Source of the DNA: Microlunatus antarcticus
Lineage (GTDB): Bacteria; Actinomycetota; Actinomycetes; Propionibacteriales; Propionibacteriaceae
NCBI RefSeq assembly: GCF_014193425.1
Contig: NZ_JACHZG010000007.1
Span: 1 to 32,940 of the forward strand
Direction: 5' to 3'
DNA: 32,940 nt
Of the stretch, positions 30,389-32,940 are shown piece by piece; the first letter of the stretch is position 1; each line of letters begins with the position of its first letter. The translations under genes and the position numbers were made by a program. Under the pieces are notes generated by a model. It worked only from the letters and a program-made list of their open reading frames with translations, searched no databases and had not been told where the DNA came from.

Positions 30389-31783
30389 ATGAGCACGTCC
30401 ACCAGGCAGGCACCGAACGACCGCTACCTCACCGTCGACGCCCTGCGCGCCGAGGTGGCCAGCGGCGCCATCGACACCGTCGTGGTCGCGCTGACCGACA
30501 TGCAGGGCCGGCTCCAGGGCAAGCGCATGCACGCCGCGTACTTCCTCGACCACGTCGTGGAGTCCGGCACCGAGGGCTGCAACTACCTGCTCGCCGTCGA
30601 CGTCGACATGAACACGGTCTCCGGCTACGCGCTCACCTCGTGGGAGTCGGGGTACGGCGACCTCGAGTTCGCCCTCGACCTCGCGACGCTGCGCCGCCTG
30701 CCGTACGAGCCGGGCGCCGCGATGGTGCAGTGCGACCTCGTCCAGCTCGACCACTCCCCCGTGCCGCAGTCGCCGCGCACGATGCTGACGACGCAGCTCG
30801 ACCGGCTGGCCGAGCGCGGCCTGGTCGCGCTGGCCGGGACGGAGCTGGAGTTCATCGCGTTCCAGACGTCGTACGAGGACGCCTGGAACGCGAACTACCG
30901 CGGGCTGGTCCCGGTCAACCAGTACAACGTCGACTACTCGATCCTCGGCGGCGCCCGGGCCGAGCCGCTGCTGCGCGAGATCCGCAACGCCATGTACGGC
31001 GCGGGCATGGACGTCGAGTCGGCCAAGGGCGAGTGCAACCTCGGCCAGCACGAGATCGGCTTCCTCTACGCCGACGCCCTCACCACCGCCGACAACCACG
31101 CCGTCTACAAGACCGCGGCCAAGCAGATCGCCGCGAACCGGGGCCAGTCGCTGACCTTCATGGCCAAGTACGACGAGCGCGAGGGCAGCTCGTGCCACAT
31201 CCACCTGTCCCTGCGCGGCGCCGACGGGTCGACGACGTTCTGGGGCCCTTCGACAGGCTCCGGGAGCGAGGGAAGGACCCCGGAGTACGAGTCGTTCATC
31301 GCCGGGCTGCTCGCGACGATGGCGGACTTCACCCTGCTCTACGCGCCGAACATCAACTCCTACAAGCGCTTCGCCGCCGGGTCGTTCGCGCCGACGACGA
31401 TCGCCTGGGGCGAGGACAACCGCACCTGCGCCGTACGCCTCGTCGGTCACGGCAAGGGCGCGCGGCTCGAGAACCGCGTCCCCGGCGGCGACGTCAACCC
31501 GTACCTCGCGATCGCGGCCATGATCGCCGGCGGGCTGCACGGGATCGACGAGGGCCTCGAGCTCGGTCCCGCGCTGGTCGGGAACGCGTACGAGTCCGAC
31601 TTCCCGAAGGTGCCGCAGACGCTGCGCGACGCACGCGACGCGTTCCGCTCGTCCACCGTCGCGCGGGCCTGCTTCGGCGACGAGGTCGTCGACCACTACA
31701 CGCGGATGGCCGAGGTCGAGCTGACCGCGTTCGACGCCGCCGTGACCGACTGGGAGCTGCGCCGCAGCTTCGAACGCATGTGA
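30389..31783 (+). CDS. Glutamine synthetase-like gamma-glutamyl-amine ligase (GlnA3/GlnA4/PuuA-like)
   Basis: A 464-aa glutamine-synthetase-fold enzyme. GTELEFIAF (150-158) and GECNLGQHEIGF (214-225) hold metal-site glutamates, SSCHIHLSL (267-275) the ATP-side histidine, NSYKRF (323-328) and WGEDNR (340-345) the ATP/glutamate contacts and LENRVPGGDVNPYLA (360-374) the catalytic arginine region. The lack of the usual adenylylation site tyrosine motif and the amine-operon setting favour gamma-glutamyl-polyamine or -ethanolamide synthesis over ammonia assimilation. Residues 285-296 (GPSTGSGSEGRT) are encoded by a REP-like DNA segment (31243-31268) and look like an in-frame insertion. GAGGGG precedes ATG 30389. 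Confidence 0.88.
   Translation: MSTSTRQAPNDRYLTVDALRAEVASGAIDTVVVALTDMQGRLQGKRMHAAYFLDHVVESGTEGCNYLLAVDVDMNTVSGYALTSWESGYGDLEFALDLATLRRLPYEPGAAMVQCDLVQLDHSPVPQSPRTMLTTQLDRLAERGLVALAGTELEFIAFQTSYEDAWNANYRGLVPVNQYNVDYSILGGARAEPLLREIRNAMYGAGMDVESAKGECNLGQHEIGFLYADALTTADNHAVYKTAAKQIAANRGQSLTFMAKYDEREGSSCHIHLSLRGADGSTTFWGPSTGSGSEGRTPEYESFIAGLLATMADFTLLYAPNINSYKRFAAGSFAPTTIAWGEDNRTCAVRLVGHGKGARLENRVPGGDVNPYLAIAAMIAGGLHGIDEGLELGPALVGNAYESDFPKVPQTLRDARDAFRSSTVARACFGDEVVDHYTRMAEVELTAFDAAVTDWELRRSFERM
31243..31268 (+). repeat. REP-like core inside the ligase gene
   Basis: This 26-bp stretch matches the REP arm at 9216-9241 in 24 of 26 bases. It stays in frame and encodes GPSTGSGSE in a loop between two conserved blocks. 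Confidence 0.75.
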
Positions 31784-31796
31784 GGACGAGCGCACC

Positions 31797-32940
31797 GTGA
31801 GCACCACCACCCAAGACCGCTGGGACGTCGTCGACCCGGCCACCGAGCAGGTCGTCACCACCGTCGACCTGGCGAGCCTGGAGCAGACCGACGCGGCGAT
31901 CGAGCGCGCGCACGCGGCCTTCGCGGCCTGGCGCGACGTCGCCCCCGCCGACCGCGCGCGGCTGCTGCGGGCGTTCGCCCGCGTGGTCGAGGCCCACGTC
32001 GACGAGCTCGCGGAGCTCGAGATCAGCAACGCCGGCCACACCGTCGGCAACGCGCGGTGGGAGGCCGACCAGGTCGCGCGCGTCCTCGAGTACTACGCGG
32101 GCACGCCGGAACGGCAGTTCGGTCGGCAGATCCCGGTGCCGGGCGGCGTGGACGTGACGTTCCATGAGCCGGTCGGCGTCGTCGGCATCATCGTCCCCTG
32201 GAACTTCCCCATGCTCATCGCCTCGTGGGGCTTCGCCCCCGCACTGGCCGCCGGCTGCACCGTCGTGCTCAAGCCCGCCGAGCTGACGCCGCTGTCGGCC
32301 GTACGCCTCGGCGAGCTCGCGCGGGAGGCCGGGCTGCCCGAGGGCGTGTTCACCGTGCTCCCCGGGCGCGGCCCCGTCGTCGGCGAGCGCTTCGTCACCC
32401 ACCCGCTCGTGCGCAAGGTGACCTTCACCGGGTCCACGAAGGTCGGCAAGCAGGTGCTCGCCGGCTGCGCCGAGCAGGTCAAGCGCTGCACCCTCGAGCT
32501 CGGCGGCAAGAGCGCCAACGTCGTCTTCGCGGACGCCGACGTCGCCGCCGCGGCCGCCGCGGCGCCAGGCGGGGTGTTCGACAACGCCGGGCAGGACTGC
32601 TGCGCCCGGTCGCGGATCCTCGTGCAGAACTCGGTCCGCGACGAGTTCCTCGAACGCTTCCAAGCCGCGGTCGACGCCTTCGTCGTCGGCGACCCGCGGG
32701 CCGAGACGACGCAGATGGGCCCGCTGATCTCGGCGGGCCAGCGGGCGCGGGTGCAGGGCTATCTCGACGGGGTCGACGTCGCCTTCACCGGTTCCGCTCC
32801 CGACGGCCCGGGTTTCTGGGTGCCGCCGACCGTCGTGCTCGCCACGTCGCCGCAGCAGCCGGTGTGGCGCGAGGAGGTCTTCGGGCCGGTGGTCGCGGTG
32901 CTGGGGTTCGAGGACGAGGCCGAGGCGGTCGCGCTGGCCA
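31797..32940 (+). CDS. Aldehyde dehydrogenase (3' truncated by window)
   Basis: 381 codons are visible with no stop before the window ends. VGIIVPWNFPMLI (129-141), VLKPAELTP (157-165), FTGSTKVGKQV (210-220), LELGGKSANVVF (233-244, general base Glu234) and FDNAGQDCCARSR (261-273) are ALDH signatures. Cys268 is the nucleophile and an unusual second cysteine follows it. EEVFGPVVAVL lies near the end. It oxidises an aldehyde, here probably a gamma-glutamylamino-aldehyde or aminoaldehyde made from the amine, with NAD(P). GTG 31797 lies 13 bp after the ligase stop with GAGGA upstream. It is the fourth gene of the amine operon; an amine oxidase or transaminase and a gamma-glutamyl hydrolase are expected beyond the window. 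Confidence 0.9.
   Translation, partial: MSTTTQDRWDVVDPATEQVVTTVDLASLEQTDAAIERAHAAFAAWRDVAPADRARLLRAFARVVEAHVDELAELEISNAGHTVGNARWEADQVARVLEYYAGTPERQFGRQIPVPGGVDVTFHEPVGVVGIIVPWNFPMLIASWGFAPALAAGCTVVLKPAELTPLSAVRLGELAREAGLPEGVFTVLPGRGPVVGERFVTHPLVRKVTFTGSTKVGKQVLAGCAEQVKRCTLELGGKSANVVFADADVAAAAAAAPGGVFDNAGQDCCARSRILVQNSVRDEFLERFQAAVDAFVVGDPRAETTQMGPLISAGQRARVQGYLDGVDVAFTGSAPDGPGFWVPPTVVLATSPQQPVWREEVFGPVVAVLGFEDEAEAVALA

Overview
The window is about 32.9 kb of very GC-rich DNA (roughly 70% or more by eye) with strong G/C preference at third codon positions, GTG/TTG starts, 4-bp ATGA/GTGA gene overlaps, Tat-type lipoprotein signals and ROK, LacI, RpiR and GntR regulators. This fits a high-GC actinobacterium. 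The REP-like palindrome built on CCCTTCGACAAGCTCAGGG hints at Propionibacteriales or a relative, but I cannot name the genus from sequence alone. Nothing suggests phage, insertion sequences, CRISPR or RNA genes.

Region 1 (1-11907 and 22938-27232) is an amino-sugar programme. On the minus strand lie the start of an NgcE-like GlcNAc/chitobiose binding lipoprotein, a UPF0309 SIS-domain protein (NagS-like) and an RpiR regulator. Upstream of these is a complete Opp/Dpp-type ABC transporter (B, C, D, F) headed by a MOSC-domain gene. A divergent family-5 binding protein (7072-8871) faces it across a regulatory region with a Crp-like site and a direct repeat. A cytoplasmic GH20 hexosaminidase and a BadF-type N-acetylglucosamine kinase follow. 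A second block, nagA - acyltransferase - GH3 - nagB, is one tight minus-strand operon. Together they give import of GlcNAc oligomers, intracellular cleavage, phosphorylation to GlcNAc-6-P, deacetylation and deamination to fructose-6-P. The arrangement recalls the Vibrio chitobiose locus, which also joins a family-5 binding protein and Dpp-like ABC transporter to GH20 and a BadF-type GlcNAc kinase.

Region 2 (11891-22917) handles one or more neutral sugars. It holds a LacI regulator, an FGGY kinase, a class II ketose-bisphosphate aldolase, an orphan FrcB-like binding lipoprotein, a ROK regulator, an XylFGH-like transporter and a second ROK regulator. The ROK-xylFGH order resembles the rok7B7-xylFGH locus of Streptomyces. 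The substrate of the kinase/aldolase pair is not evident.

Region 3 (27332-32940) starts with a DJ-1/PfpI protein. It continues with a four-gene amine-use operon: APC permease, FadR-type GntR regulator, glutamine-synthetase-like gamma-glutamyl-amine ligase and the start of an aldehyde dehydrogenase. This is the layout of polyamine or ethanolamine catabolism by gamma-glutamylation.

The non-coding parts are unusually structured. The gap at 8872-9266 holds a terminator-like hairpin, a 74-bp near-perfect palindrome and a 31-bp perfect inverted repeat of a REP-like sequence. A fourth copy of that REP core lies in frame inside the glutamine-synthetase-like gene. A different 20-mer occurs four times in the gap at 15383-15702. 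Several operator-like palindromes mark likely control points.
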